In this document: piece by piece, positions 20,431-34,400 of the stretch | Layout of the letters: every line of letters begins with the position of its first letter | How positions within the stretch are numbered: the stretch's first letter is position 1 | Position numbers and translations under genes: made by a program | Assembly (NCBI GenBank): GCA_964016885.1 | Contig: OZ024744.1 | Coordinates: 26,802,108 to 26,866,107, forward strand | Direction of reading: 5' to 3' | Origin: Eledone cirrhosa | Taxonomy: Eukaryota > Mollusca > Cephalopoda > Octopoda > Eledonidae | Length of the DNA: 64,000 nucleotides | Notes under the pieces: model-generated | Told to the model about the DNA's origin: nothing | What the model saw: only the letters and a program-made list of their open reading frames with translations | Databases searched by the model: none

Positions 20431-23400
20431 CAAAAGTCTCCACTGCTACGGCTAGGCATCTCAGTGCATGTGGTGGTAAGAAGGGAGGTAACCTTAGGGC
20501 CAGGGACACCAGAAGTCTCCACTGCTACGGCTAGGCATCTCAGTGCATGTGGTGGTAAGAAGGAAGTAACCTCAGGGCCAAGGACACCAGAAGTCTCCAC
20601 TGTTACGGCTAGGCATCTCAGTGCATGTGGTGGTAAGAAGGGAGGTAACATTAGGGCCAGGGACACCAGAAGTCTCCACTGTTACGGCTAGGCATCTCAG
20701 TGCATGTGGTGGTATGAAGGGAGGTAACCTTAGGGCCAAGGACACCAGAAGTCTTCACTGTTACGGCTAGGCATGTCAGTGAATGTGGTGGTAAGAAGGG
20801 TGGTAACCTTAGTGCCAGGGACACCAGAAGTCTCCACTGTTACGGCTAGGCATGTCAGTGCATGTGGTGGTAAAAAAGGAGGTAAACTTAGGGCCAGGGA
20901 CACCAGAAGTCTCCACTGTTACGGCTAGGCATCTCAGTGCATGTGGTGGTAAGAAGGGAGGTAACCTTAGAGCCAGGGACACCAGAAGTCTCCACTATTA
21001 CGGCTAGGCATCTCAGTGCATGTGGTTCTAAGAAGGGAGGTAACCTTAGGGCCAGGGACACCAGAGGTCTCCACTGCTACGGCTAGGCATCTCAGTGCAT
21101 CTGGTGGTAAGAAGGGAGGTAACCTTAGGGCCAGGGACGGCAGAAGTCTCCACTGCTACCGCTAGGCATCTCAGTGCATGTGGTGGTAAGAAGGGAGGTA
21201 ACCTTAGGGCCAGGGACACCAGACGCCTTCACTGTTACGGGTAGGCATCTCAGTGCATGTGGTGGTAAGAAGGGAGGTAACCTTACGGCCAAGGACACCA
21301 GAAATCTCCACTGTTACGGCTAGGCATCTCAGTGCATGTGGTGGTAAGAAGGGAGGTAACCTTAGGGCCAGGGACACCAGAAGACTCCACTGTTACGGCT
21401 AGGCATCTCAGTGCATGTGGTGGTAAGAAGGGAGGTAACCTTAGGGCCAGGGACACTAGAAGACTCCACTTTAACGGCTAGGCATCTCAGTGCATGTGGT
21501 GGTAAGAAAGGAAGTAACCTTTGGGCCAAGGACACCAGAAGTCTCCACTGTTACGGCTAGGCATCTCAGTGCATCTGGTGGTAAGAAGGGAGGTAACCTT
21601 AGGGCCAGGGACACCAGAAGTCTCCACTGCTACGGCTAGGCATCTCAGTGCATGTGGTGGTAAGAAGGAAGTAACCTTAGGGCCAAGGACACCAGAAGTC
21701 TCCACTGTTACGGCTAGGCATCTCAGTGCATGTGGTGGTAAGAAGGGAGGTAACCTTACGGCCAAGGACACCAGAAGTCTCCACTGTTACGGCTAGGCAT
21801 CTCAGTGCATGTGGTGGTAAGAAGGGAGGTAACCTTAGGGCCAGGGACACCAGAAGACTCCACTGTTACGGCTAGGCATCTCAGTGCATGTGGTGGTAAG
21901 AAGGGAGGTAACCTTAGGGCCAGGGACACTAGAAGACTCCACTTTAACGGCTAGGCATCTCAGTGCATGTGGTGGTAAGAAAGGAAGTAACCTTTGGGCC
22001 AAGGACACCAGAAGTCTCCACTGTTACGGCTAGGCATCTCAGTGTATGTGGTGGTAAGAAGGGAGGTAACCTTAGGGCCAGGGACACCAGAAGTCTCCAC
22101 TGTTACGGCTAGGCATCTCAGTGCATGTGGTGGTAAGAAGGGAGGTAACCTCAGGGCCAGGGACACCAGAAGTCTCCACTGCTACGGCTAGGCATCTCAG
22201 TGCATGTGGTGGTAAGAAGGAAGTAAACTTAGGGCCAAGGACACCAGAAGTCTCCACTGTTACGGCTAGGCATCTCAGTGCATGTGGTGGTAAGAAGGGA
22301 GGTAACCTTAGGGCCAAGGACACCAGAAGTCTTCACTGTTACGGCTAGGCATGTCAGTGCATGTGGTGGTAAGAAGGGTGGTAACCTTAGTGCCAGAGAC
22401 ACCAGAAGTCTCCACTGTTACGGCTAGGCATCTCAGTGCATGTGGTTGTAAGAAAGGAGGTAAACTTAGGGCCAGGGACACCAGAAGTCTCCACTGTTAC
22501 GGCTAGGCATCTCAGTGCATGTGGTGGTAAGAAGGGAGGCAACCTTAGGGCCAGGGACACCAGAAGTCTCCACTGTTACGGCTAGGCATCTCAGTGCATG
22601 TGGTGCTAAGAAGGGAGTTAACCTTAGGGCCAGGGACACCAGAAGTCTCCACTGCTACGGCTAGGCATCTCAGTGCATGTGGTGGTAAGAAGGGAGGTAA
22701 CCTTAGGGCCAGGGACAGCAGAAGTCTCCACTGCTACCGCTAGGCATCTCAGTGCATGTGGTGGTAAGAAGGGAGGTAACCTTAGGGCCAGGGACACCAG
22801 ACGTCTCCACTCTTACGGGTAGGCATCTCAGTGCATGTGGTGGTAAGAAAGGAAGTAACCTTTGGGCCAAGGACACCAGAAGTCTCCACTGTTACGGCTA
22901 CGCATCTCAGTGCATGTGGTGGTAAGAAGGAAGTAACCTTAGGGCCAAGGACACCAGAAGTCTCCACTGTTACGGCTAGGCATCTCAGTGCATGTGGTGG
23001 TAAGAAGGAAGTAACCTTAGGGCCAGGGACACCAGAAGTCTCCACTGCTACGGCTAGACATCTCAGTGCATGTGGTGGTAAGAAGGGAGGTAACCTTAAG
23101 GCCAGGGACACCAGAAGACTCCACTGTTACGGCTAGGCATCTCAGTGCATGTGGTGGTAAGTATGGAGGTAACCTTATGGCCAAGGACACCAGAAATCTC
23201 CACTGTTACGGCTAGGCATCTCAGTGCATGTGGTGGTAAGAAAGGAAGTAACCTTTGGGCCAAGGACACCAGAAGTCTCCACTGTTACGTCTAGGCATCT
23301 CAGTGCATGTGGTGGTAAGAAGGGAGGTAACCTCAGGGCCAGGGACACCAGAAGTCTCTACTGCTACGGCTAGGCATCTCAGTGCATGTGGTGGTAAGAA

Positions 23401-23805
23401 GGAAGTAACCTTAGGGCCAAGGACACCAGAAGTTTCCACTGTTACGGCTAGGCATCTCAGTGCATGTGGTGGTAAGAAGGGAGGTAACCTTAGGGCCAAG
23501 GACACCAGAAGTCTTCACTGTTACGGCTAGGCATGTCAGTGCATGTGGTGGTAAGAAGGGTGGTAACCTTAGTGCCAGGGACACCAGAAGTCTCCACTGT
23601 TACGGCTAGGCATCTCAGTGCATATGGTTGTAAGAAAGGAGGTAAACTTAGGGCCAGGGACACCAGAAGTCTCCACTGTTACGGCTAGGCATCTCAGTGG
23701 ATGTGGTGGTAAGAAGGGAGGTAACCTTAGGGCCAGGGACACCAGAAGTCTCCACTGTTACGGCTAGGCATCTCAGTGCATGTGGTGCTAAGAAGAGAGG
23801 TAACC

Positions 23806-25183
23806 TTAGGGCCAGGGACACCAGAAGTCTCCACTGCTACGGCTAGGCATCTCAGTGCATGTGGTGGTAAGAAGGGAGGTAACCTTAGGGCCAGGGACAG
23901 CAGAAGTCTCCACTGCTACCGCTAGGCATCTCAGTGCATGAGGTGGTAAGAAGGGAGGTAACCTTAGGGCCAGGGCCACCAAAGTCTCCACTGCTACGGC
24001 TAGGCATCTCAGTGCATGTGGTGGTAAGAAGGGAGGTAACCTTCGGGCCAGGGACACCAGAAGTCTCCACTGCTACGGCTAGGCATCTCAGTGCATGTGG
24101 TGGTAAGAAGGAAGTAACCTCAGGGCCAAGGACACCAGAAGTCTCCACTGCTACGACTAGGCATCTCAGTGCATGTGGTGGTAAGAAGGGAGGTAACCTG
24201 AGGGTCAGGGACACCAGACGTCTCCACTGTTACGGGTAGGCATCTCAGTGCATGTGTTGCTAAGAAGGGAGGTAACCTTAGGGCCAGGGACAGCAGAAGT
24301 CTCCACTGCTACCGCTAGGCATCTCAGTGCATGTGGTGGTAAGAAAGGAAGTAACCTTTGGGCCAAGGACACCAGAAGTCTCCACTGTTACGGCTAGGCA
24401 TCTCAGTGCATGTGGTGGTGAGAAAGGAGGTAACCTTAGGGCCAGGGACACCAGAAGTCTCCACTGCTACGGCTAGGCATCTCAGTGCATGTGGTGGTAA
24501 GAAGGAAGTAACCTTAGGGCCAAGGACACCAGAAGTCTCCACTGTTACGGCTAGGCATCTCAGTGCATGTGGTGGTAAGAAGGGAGGCAACCTTAGGGCC
24601 AGGGACACCAGAAGTCTCTACTGCTACGGCTAGGCATCTCAGTGCATGTGGTGGTAAGAAGGAAGTAACCTTAGGGCCAAGGACACCAGAAGTTTCCACT
24701 GTTACGGCTAGGCATCTCAGTGCATGTGGTGCTAAGAAGAGAGGTAACCTTAGGGCCAGGGACACCAGAAGTCTCCACTGCTACGGCTAGGCATCTCAGT
24801 GCATGTGGTGGTAAGTAGGGAGGTAACCTTAGGGCCAGGGACAGCAGAAGTCTCCACTGCTACCGCTAGGCATCTCAGTGCATGAGGTGGTAAGAAGGGA
24901 GGTAACCTTAGGGCCAGGGCCACCAAAGTCTCCACTGCTACGGCTAGGCATCTCAGTGCATGTGGTGGTAAGAAGGGAGGTAACCTTCGGGCCAGGGACA
25001 CCAGAAGTCTCCACTGCTACGGCTAGGCATCTCAGTGCATGTGGTGGTAAGAAGGAAGTAACGTCAGGGCCAAGGACACCAGAAGTCTCCACTGCTACGA
25101 CTAGGCATCTCAGTGCATGTGGTGGTAAGAAGGGAGGTAACCTGAGGGCCAGGGACACCAGACGTCTCCACTGTTACGGGTAG
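23806..25183 (+). repeat. 944-bp spaced duplication inside the array
   Basis: CAGGGCCACCAAAGTC occurs at 23,971 and 24,915 within blocks of matching variants about 12 monomers apart. The pair is also present in the second 9767-bp copy. A separate pair at the same 944-bp spacing occurs at about 41,494-42,880. Confidence 0.78.
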
Positions 25184-28100
25184 GCATCTCAGTGCATGTG
25201 TTGCTAAGAAGGGAGGTAACCTTAGGGCCAGGGACAGCAGAAGTCTCCACTGCTACCGCTAGGCATCTCAGTGCATGTGGTGGTAAGAAGGGAGGTAACC
25301 TGAGGGCCAGGGACACCAGACGTCTCCACTGTTACGGGTAGGCATCTCAGTGCATGTGGTGGTAAGAAGGGAGGTAACCTTAGGGCCAAGGACACCAGAA
25401 ATCTCCACTGTTACGGCTAGGCATCTCAGTGCATGTGGTGGTAAGAAAGGAAGTAACCTTTGGGCCAAGGACACCAGAAGTCTCCACTGTTACGGCTAGG
25501 CATCTCAGTGCATGTGGTGGTAAGAAGGGAGGTAACCTTAGGGCCAGGGACACCAGAAGTCTCCACTGCTACGGCTAGGCATCTCAGTGCATGTGGTGGT
25601 AAGAAGGAAGTAACCTTAGGGCCAAGGACACCAGAAGTCTCCACTGTTACGGCTAGGCATCTCAGTGCATGTGGTGGTAAGAAGGGAGGCAACCTTAGGG
25701 CCAGGGACACCAGAAGTCTCCACTGTTACGGCTAGGCATCTCAGTGCATGTGGTGCTAAGAAGGGAGTTAACCTTAGGGCCAGGGACACCAGAAGTCTCC
25801 ACTGCTACGGCTAGGCATCTCAGTGCATGTGGTGGTAAGAAGGGAGGTAACCTTAGGGCCAGGGACAGCAGAAGTCTCCACTGCTACCGCTAGGCATCTC
25901 AGTGCATGTGGTGGTAAGAAGGGAGGTAACCTTAGGGCCAGGGACACCAGACGTCTCCACTGCTACCGCTAGGCATCTCAGTGGATGTGGTGGTAAGAAG
26001 GGAGGTAACCTTAGGGCCAGGGACACCAGAAGTCTCCACTGTTACGGCTAGGCATCTCAGTGCATGTGGTGCTAAGAAGAGAGGTAACCTTAGGGCCAGG
26101 GACACCAGAAGTCTCCACTGCTACGGCTAGGCATCTCAGTGCATGTGGTGGTAAGAAGGGAGGTAACCTGAGGGCCAGGGACACCAGACGTCTCCACTGT
26201 TACGGGTAGGCATCTCAGTGCATGTGTTGCTAAGAAGGGAGGTAACCTTAGGGCCAGGGACAGCAGAAGTCTCCACTGCTACCGCTAGGCATCTCAGTGC
26301 ATGTGGTGGTAAGAAGGTAGGTAACCTGAGGGCCAGGGACACCAGACGTCTCCACTGTTACGGGTAGGCATCTCAGTGCATGTGGTGGTAAGAAGGGAGG
26401 TAACCTTAGGGCCAAGGACACCAGAAATCTCCACTGTTACGGCTAGGCATCTCAGTGCATGTGGTGGTAAGAAAGGAAGTAACCTTTGGGCCAAGGACAC
26501 CAGAAGTCTCCACTGTTACGGCTAGGCATCTCAGTGCATGTGGTGGTAAGAAGGGAGGTAACCTTAGGGCAGGGACACCAGAAGTCTCCACTGCTACGGC
26601 TAGGCATCTCAGTGCATGTGGTGGTAAGAAGGAAGTAACCTTAGGGCCAAGGACACCAGAAGTCTCCACTGTTACGGCTAGGCATCTCAGTGCATGTGGT
26701 GGTAAGAAGGGAGGCAACCTTAGGGCCAGGGACACCAGAAGTCTCCACTGTTACGGCTAGGCATCTCAGTGCATGTGGTGCTAAGAAGGGAGTTAACCTT
26801 AGGGCCAGGGACACCAGAAGTCTCCACTTCTACGGCTAGGCATCTCAGTGCATGTGGTGGTAAGAAGGGAGGTAACCTTAGGGCCAGGGACAGCAGAAGT
26901 CTCCACTGCTACCGTTAGGCATCTCAGTGCATGTGGTGATAAGAAGGGAGGTAACCTTAGGGCCAGGGACACCAGACGTCTCCACTCTTACGGGTAGGCA
27001 TCTCAGTGCATGTGGTGGTAAGAAAGGAAGTAACCTTTGGGCCAAGGACACCAGAAGTCTCCACTGTTACGGCTAGGCATCTCAGTGCATGTGGTGGTAA
27101 GAAGGGAGGTAACCTTAGGGCCAGGGACACCAGAAGTCTCCACTGTTACGGCTAGGCATCTCAGTGCATGTGGTGGTAAGAAGGAAGTAACCTTAGGGCC
27201 AAGGACACCAGAAGTCTCCACTGTTACGGCTAGGCATCTCAGTGCATGTGGTGGTAAGAAGGGAGGTAACCTTAGGACCAGGGACACCAGAAGACTCCAC
27301 TGCTACGGCTAGGCATCTCAGTGCATGTGGTGGTAAGAAGGAAGTAACCTTAGGGCCAGGGACACCAGAAGTCTCCACTGCTACGGCTAGACATCTCAGT
27401 GCATGTGGTGGTAAGAAGGGAGGTAACCTTAAGGCCAGGGACACCAGAAGACTCCACTGTTACGGCTAGGCATCTCAGTGCATGTGGTGGTAAGTATGGA
27501 GGTAACCTTAGGGCCAAGGACACCAGAAATCTCCAATGTTACGGCTAGGCATCTCAGTGCATGTGGTGGTAAGAAAGGAAGTAACCTTTGGGCCAAGGAA
27601 TCCAGAAGTCTCCACTGTTACGGCTAGGCATCTCAGTGCATGTGGTGGTAAGAAGGGAGGTAACCTCAGGGCCAGGGACACCAGAAGTCTCTACTGCTAC
27701 GGCTAGGCATCTCAGTGCATGTGGTGGTAAGAAGGAAGTAACCTTAGGGCCAAGGACACCAGAAGTCTCCACTGTTACGGCTAGGCATCTCAGTGCATGT
27801 GGTGGTAAGAAGGGAGGTAACCTTAGGGCCAAGGACACCAGAAGTCTTCACTGTTACGGCTAGGCATGTCAGTGCATGTGGTGGTAAGAAGGGAGGTAAC
27901 CTCAGGGCCAGGGACACCAGAAGTCTCTACTGCTACGGCTAGGCATCTCAGTGCATGTGGTGGTAAGAAGGAAGTAACCTTAGGGCCAAGGACACCAGAA
28001 GTTTCCACTGTTACGGCTAGGCATCTCAGTGCATGTGGTGGTAAGAAGGGAGGTAACCTTAGGGCCAAGGACACCAGAAGTCTTCACTGTTACGGCTAGG

Positions 28101-28462
28101 CATGTCAGTGCATGTGGTGGTAAGAAGGGTGGTAACCTTAGTGCCAGGGACACCAGAAGTCTCCACTGTTACGGCTAGGCATCTCAGTGCATATGGTTGT
28201 AAGAAAGGAGGTTAACTTAGGGCCAGGGACACCAGACGTCTCCACTGTTACGGCTAGGCATCTCAGTGCATGTGGTGGTAAGAAGGGAGGTAACCTTAGG
28301 GCCAGGGACAGCAGAAGTCTCCACTGCTACCGCTAGGCATCTCAGTGCATGAGGTGGTAAGAAGGGAGGTAACCTTAGGGCCAGGGACACCAAAGTCTCC
28401 ACTGCTACGGCTAGGCATCTCAGTGCATGTGGTGGTAAGAAGGGAGGTAACCTTCGGGCCAG

Positions 28463-31400
28463 GGACACCAGAAGTCTCCACTGTTACGTCTAGGCATCTC
28501 AGTGCATGTGGTGGTAAGAAGGGAGGTAACCTCAGGGCCAGGGACACCAGAAGTCTCTACTGCTACGGCTAGGCATCTCAGTGCATGTGGTGGTAAGAAG
28601 GAAGTAACCTTAGGGCCAAGGACACCAGAAGTCTCCACTGTTACGGCTAGGCATGTCAGTGCATGTGGTGGTAAGAAGGGTGGTAACCTTAGTGCCAGGG
28701 ACACCAGAAGTCTCCACTGTTACGGCTAGGCATCTCAGTGCATATGGTTGTAAGAAAGGGGGTAAACTTAGGGCCAGGGACACCAGAAGTCTCCACTCTT
28801 ACGGCTAGGCATCTCAGTGGATGTGGTGGTAAGAAGGGAGGTAACCTTAGGGCCAGGGACACCAGAAGTCTCCACTGTTACGGCTAGGCATCTCAGTGCA
28901 TGTGGTGCTAAGAAGTGAGGTAACCTTAGGGCCAGGGACACCAGAAGTCTCCACTGCTACGGCTAGGCATCTCAGTGCATGTGGTGGTAAGAAGGGAGCT
29001 AACCTTAGGGCCAGGGACAGCAGAAGTCTCCACTGCTACCGCTAGGCATCTCAGTGCATGAGGTGGTAAGAAGGGAGGTAACCTTAGGGTCAGGAACACC
29101 AACGTCTCCACTGCTACGGCTAGGCATCTCAGTGCATGTGGTGGTAAGAAGGAAGTAACCTTAAGGCCAAGGACACCAGAAGTCTCCACTGTTACGGCTA
29201 GGCATCTCAGTGCATGTGGTGGTAAGAAGGGAGGTAACCTTAGGGCCAGGGACACCAGAAGTCTCCACTGCTACGGCTAGGCATCTCAGTGCATGTGGTG
29301 GTAAGAAGGAAGGAACCGTAGGGCCAAGGACACCAGAAGTCTCCACTCTTACGGCTAGGCATCTCAGTGCATGTGGTTGTAAGAACGGAAGTAACCTTAG
29401 GGCCAGGGACACCAGAAGTCTCCACTGCTACGGCTAGGCATCTCAGTGCATGTGGTGGTAAGAAGGAAGTAACCTTAGGGCCAGGGACACCAGAAGTCTC
29501 CACTGCTACGGCTAGACATCTCAGTGCATGTGGTGGTAAGAAGGGAGGTAACATAAGGGCCAGGGACACCAGAAGTCTCCACTGCTACGGCTAGGCATCT
29601 CAGTGCATGTGGTGGTAAGAAGGGAGGTAACCTTAGGGCCAGGGACAGCAGAAGTCTCCACTGCTACCGCTAGGCATCTCAGTGCATGAGGTGGTAAGAA
29701 GGGAGGTAACCTTAGGGCCAGGGACACCAACGTCTCCACTGCTACGGCTAGGCATCTCAGTGCATGTGGTGGTAAGAAGGAAGTAACCTTAAGGCCAAGG
29801 ACACCAGAAGTCTCCACTGTTACGGCTAGGCATCTCAGTGCATGTGGTGGTAAGAAGGGAGGTAACCTTAGGGCCAGGGACACCAGAAGTCTCCACTGCT
29901 ACGGCTAGGCATCTCAGTGCATGTGGTGGTAAGAAGGAAGGAACCGTAGGGCCAAGGACACCAGAAGTCTCCACTCTTACGGCTAGGCATCTCAGTGCAT
30001 GTGGTTGTAAGAAGGGAAGTAACCTTAGGGCCAGGGACACCAGAAGTCTCCACTGCTACGGCTAGGCATCTCAGTGCATGTGGTGGTAAGAAGGAAGTAA
30101 CCTTAGGGCCAGGGACACCAGAAGTCTCCACTGTTACGGCTAGGCATGTCAGTGCATGAGGTGGTAAGAAGGGAGGTAACCTTAGGGCCAGGGACACCAA
30201 AAGTCTCCACTGCTACGGCTAGGCATCTCAGTGCATGTGGTGGTAAGAAGGGAGGTAACCTTAGGGCCAGGGACACCAGAAGTCTCCACTGCTACGGCTA
30301 GGCATCTCAGTGCATGTGGTGGTAAGAAGGAAGTAACCTCAGGGCCAAGGACACCAGAAGTCTCCACTGTTACGGCTAGGCATCTCAGTGCATGTGGTGG
30401 TAAGAAGGGAGGTAACATTAGGGCCAGGGACACCAGAAGTCTCCACTGTTACGGCTAGGCATCTCAGTGCATGTGGTGGTATGAAGGGAGGTAACCTTAG
30501 GGCCAAGGACACCAGAAGTCTTCACTGTTACGGCTAGGCATGTCAGTGAATGTGGTGGTAAGAAGGGTGGTAACCTTAGTGCCAGGGACACCAGAAGTCT
30601 CCACTGTTACGGCTAGGCATGTCAGTGCATGTGGTGGTAAAAAAGGAGGTAAACTTAGGGCCAGGGACACCAGAAGTCTCCACTGTTACGGCTAGGCATC
30701 TCAGTGCATGTGGTGGTAAGAAGGGAGGTAACCTTAGAGCCAGGGACACCAGAAGTCTCCACTATTACGGCTAGGCATCTCAGTGCATGTGGTTCTAAGA
30801 AGGGAGGTAACCTTAGGGCCAGGGACACCAGAGGTCTCCACTGCTACGGCTAGGCATCTCAGTGCATCTGGTGGTAAGAAGGGAGGTAACCTTAGGGCCA
30901 GGGACGGCAGAAGTCTCCACTGCTACCGCTAGGCATCTCAGTGCATGTGGTGGTAAGAAGGGAGGTAACCTTAGGGCCAGGGACACCAGACGCCTTCACT
31001 GTTACGGGTAGGCATCTCAGTGCATGTGGTGGTAAGAAGGGAGGTAACCTTACGGCCAAGGACACCAGAAATCTCCACTGTTACGGCTAGGCATCTCAGT
31101 GCATGTGGTGGTAAGAAGGGAGGTAACCTTAGGGCCAGGGACACCAGAAGACTCCACTGTTACGGCTAGGCATCTCAGTGCATGTGGTGGTAAGAAGGGA
31201 GGTAACCTTAGGGCCAGGGACACTAGAAGACTCCACTTTAACGGCTAGGCATCTCAGTGCATGTGGTGGTAAGAAAGGAAGTAACCTTTGGGCCAAGGAC
31301 ACCAGAAGTCTCCACTGTTACGGCTAGGCATCTCAGTGCATCTGGTGGTAAGAAGGGAGGTAACCTTAGGGCCAGGGACACCAGAAGTCTCCACTGCTAC

Positions 31401-34400
31401 GGCTAGGCATCTCAGTGCATGTGGTGGTAAGAAGGAAGTAACCTTAGGGCCAAGGACACCAGAAGTCTCCACTGTTACGGCTAGGCATCTCAGTGCATGT
31501 GGTGGTAAGAAGGGAGGTAACCTTACGGCCAAGGACACCAGAAGTCTCCACTGTTACGGCTAGGCATCTCAGTGCATGTGGTGGTAAGAAGGGAGGTAAC
31601 CTTAGGGCCAGGGACACCAGAAGACTCCACTGTTACGGCTAGGCATCTCAGTGCATGTGGTGGTAAGAAGGGAGGTAACCTTAGGGCCAGGGACACTAGA
31701 AGACTCCACTTTAACGGCTAGGCATCTCAGTGCATGTGGTGGTAAGAAAGGAAGTAACCTTTGGGCCAAGGACACCAGAAGTCTCCACTGTTACGGCTAG
31801 GCATCTCAGTGTATGTGGTGGTAAGAAGGGAGGTAACCTTAGGGCCAGGGACACCAGAAGTCTCCACTGTTACGGCTAGGCATCTCAGTGCATGTGGTGG
31901 TAAGAAGGGAGGTAACCTCAGGGCCAGGGACACCAGAAGTCTCCACTGCTACGGCTAGGCATCTCAGTGCATGTGGTGGTAAGAAGGAAGTAAACTTAGG
32001 GCCAAGGACACCAGAAGTCTCCACTGTTACGGCTAGGCATCTCAGTGCATGTGGTGGTAAGAAGGGAGGTAACCTTAGGGCCAAGGACACCAGAAGTCTT
32101 CACTGTTACGGCTAGGCATGTCAGTGCATGTGGTGGTAAGAAGGGTGGTAACCTTAGTGCCAGAGACACCAGAAGTCTCCACTGTTACGGCTAGGCATCT
32201 CAGTGCATGTGGTTGTAAGAAAGGAGGTAAACTTAGGGCCAGGGACACCAGAAGTCTCCACTGTTACGGCTAGGCATCTCAGTGCATGTGGTGGTAAGAA
32301 GGGAGGCAACCTTAGGGCCAGGGACACCAGAAGTCTCCACTGTTACGGCTAGGCATCTCAGTGCATGTGGTGCTAAGAAGGGAGTTAACCTTAGGGCCAG
32401 GGACACCAGAAGTCTCCACTGCTACGGCTAGGCATCTCAGTGCATGTGGTGGTAAGAAGGGAGGTAACCTTAGGGCCAGGGACAGCAGAAGTCTCCACTG
32501 CTACCGCTAGGCATCTCAGTGCATGTGGTGGTAAGAAGGGAGGTAACCTTAGGGCCAGGGACACCAGACGTCTCCACTCTTACGGGTAGGCATCTCAGTG
32601 CATGTGGTGGTAAGAAAGGAAGTAACCTTTGGGCCAAGGACACCAGAAGTCTCCACTGTTACGGCTACGCATCTCAGTGCATGTGGTGGTAAGAAGGAAG
32701 TAACCTTAGGGCCAAGGACACCAGAAGTCTCCACTGTTACGGCTAGGCATCTCAGTGCATGTGGTGGTAAGAAGGAAGTAACCTTAGGGCCAGGGACACC
32801 AGAAGTCTCCACTGCTACGGCTAGACATCTCAGTGCATGTGGTGGTAAGAAGGGAGGTAACCTTAAGGCCAGGGACACCAGAAGACTCCACTGTTACGGC
32901 TAGGCATCTCAGTGCATGTGGTGGTAAGTATGGAGGTAACCTTATGGCCAAGGACACCAGAAATCTCCACTGTTACGGCTAGGCATCTCAGTGCATGTGG
33001 TGGTAAGAAAGGAAGTAACCTTTGGGCCAAGGACACCAGAAGTCTCCACTGTTACGTCTAGGCATCTCAGTGCATGTGGTGGTAAGAAGGGAGGTAACCT
33101 CAGGGCCAGGGACACCAGAAGTCTCTACTGCTACGGCTAGGCATCTCAGTGCATGTGGTGGTAAGAAGGAAGTAACCTTAGGGCCAAGGACACCAGAAGT
33201 TTCCACTGTTACGGCTAGGCATCTCAGTGCATGTGGTGGTAAGAAGGGAGGTAACCTTAGGGCCAAGGACACCAGAAGTCTTCACTGTTACGGCTAGGCA
33301 TGTCAGTGCATGTGGTGGTAAGAAGGGTGGTAACCTTAGTGCCAGGGACACCAGAAGTCTCCACTGTTACGGCTAGGCATCTCAGTGCATATGGTTGTAA
33401 GAAAGGAGGTAAACTTAGGGCCAGGGACACCAGAAGTCTCCACTGTTACGGCTAGGCATCTCAGTGGATGTGGTGGTAAGAAGGGAGGTAACCTTAGGGC
33501 CAGGGACACCAGAAGTCTCCACTGTTACGGCTAGGCATCTCAGTGCATGTGGTGCTAAGAAGAGAGGTAACCTTAGGGCCAGGGACACCAGAAGTCTCCA
33601 CTGCTACGGCTAGGCATCTCAGTGCATGTGGTGGTAAGAAGGGAGGTAACCTTAGGGCCAGGGACAGCAGAAGTCTCCACTGCTACCGCTAGGCATCTCA
33701 GTGCATGAGGTGGTAAGAAGGGAGGTAACCTTAGGGCCAGGGCCACCAAAGTCTCCACTGCTACGGCTAGGCATCTCAGTGCATGTGGTGGTAAGAAGGG
33801 AGGTAACCTTCGGGCCAGGGACACCAGAAGTCTCCACTGCTACGGCTAGGCATCTCAGTGCATGTGGTGGTAAGAAGGAAGTAACCTCAGGGCCAAGGAC
33901 ACCAGAAGTCTCCACTGCTACGACTAGGCATCTCAGTGCATGTGGTGGTAAGAAGGGAGGTAACCTGAGGGTCAGGGACACCAGACGTCTCCACTGTTAC
34001 GGGTAGGCATCTCAGTGCATGTGTTGCTAAGAAGGGAGGTAACCTTAGGGCCAGGGACAGCAGAAGTCTCCACTGCTACCGCTAGGCATCTCAGTGCATG
34101 TGGTGGTAAGAAAGGAAGTAACCTTTGGGCCAAGGACACCAGAAGTCTCCACTGTTACGGCTAGGCATCTCAGTGCATGTGGTGGTGAGAAAGGAGGTAA
34201 CCTTAGGGCCAGGGACACCAGAAGTCTCCACTGCTACGGCTAGGCATCTCAGTGCATGTGGTGGTAAGAAGGAAGTAACCTTAGGGCCAAGGACACCAGA
34301 AGTCTCCACTGTTACGGCTAGGCATCTCAGTGCATGTGGTGGTAAGAAGGGAGGCAACCTTAGGGCCAGGGACACCAGAAGTCTCTACTGCTACGGCTAG

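Larger units (their letters stand above)
18696..28463 (+). repeat. 9767-bp tandem duplication, copy 1
   Basis: Copy 1 of a roughly 124-monomer block. About eighteen private variants inside it recur exactly 9767 bp later; examples are GTGGTTCTAAG near 21,026, GACGCCTTCACTG near 21,232, GGCTACGCATCTC near 22,897, AACGTCAGGGCC near 25,061, TTAGGGCAGGGAC near 26,565 (2-bp deletion) and AAGGAATCCAG near 27,595. The left limit is inside GGACACCAGAAGTCTCCACTG, which begins at 18,696. Confidence 0.92.
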
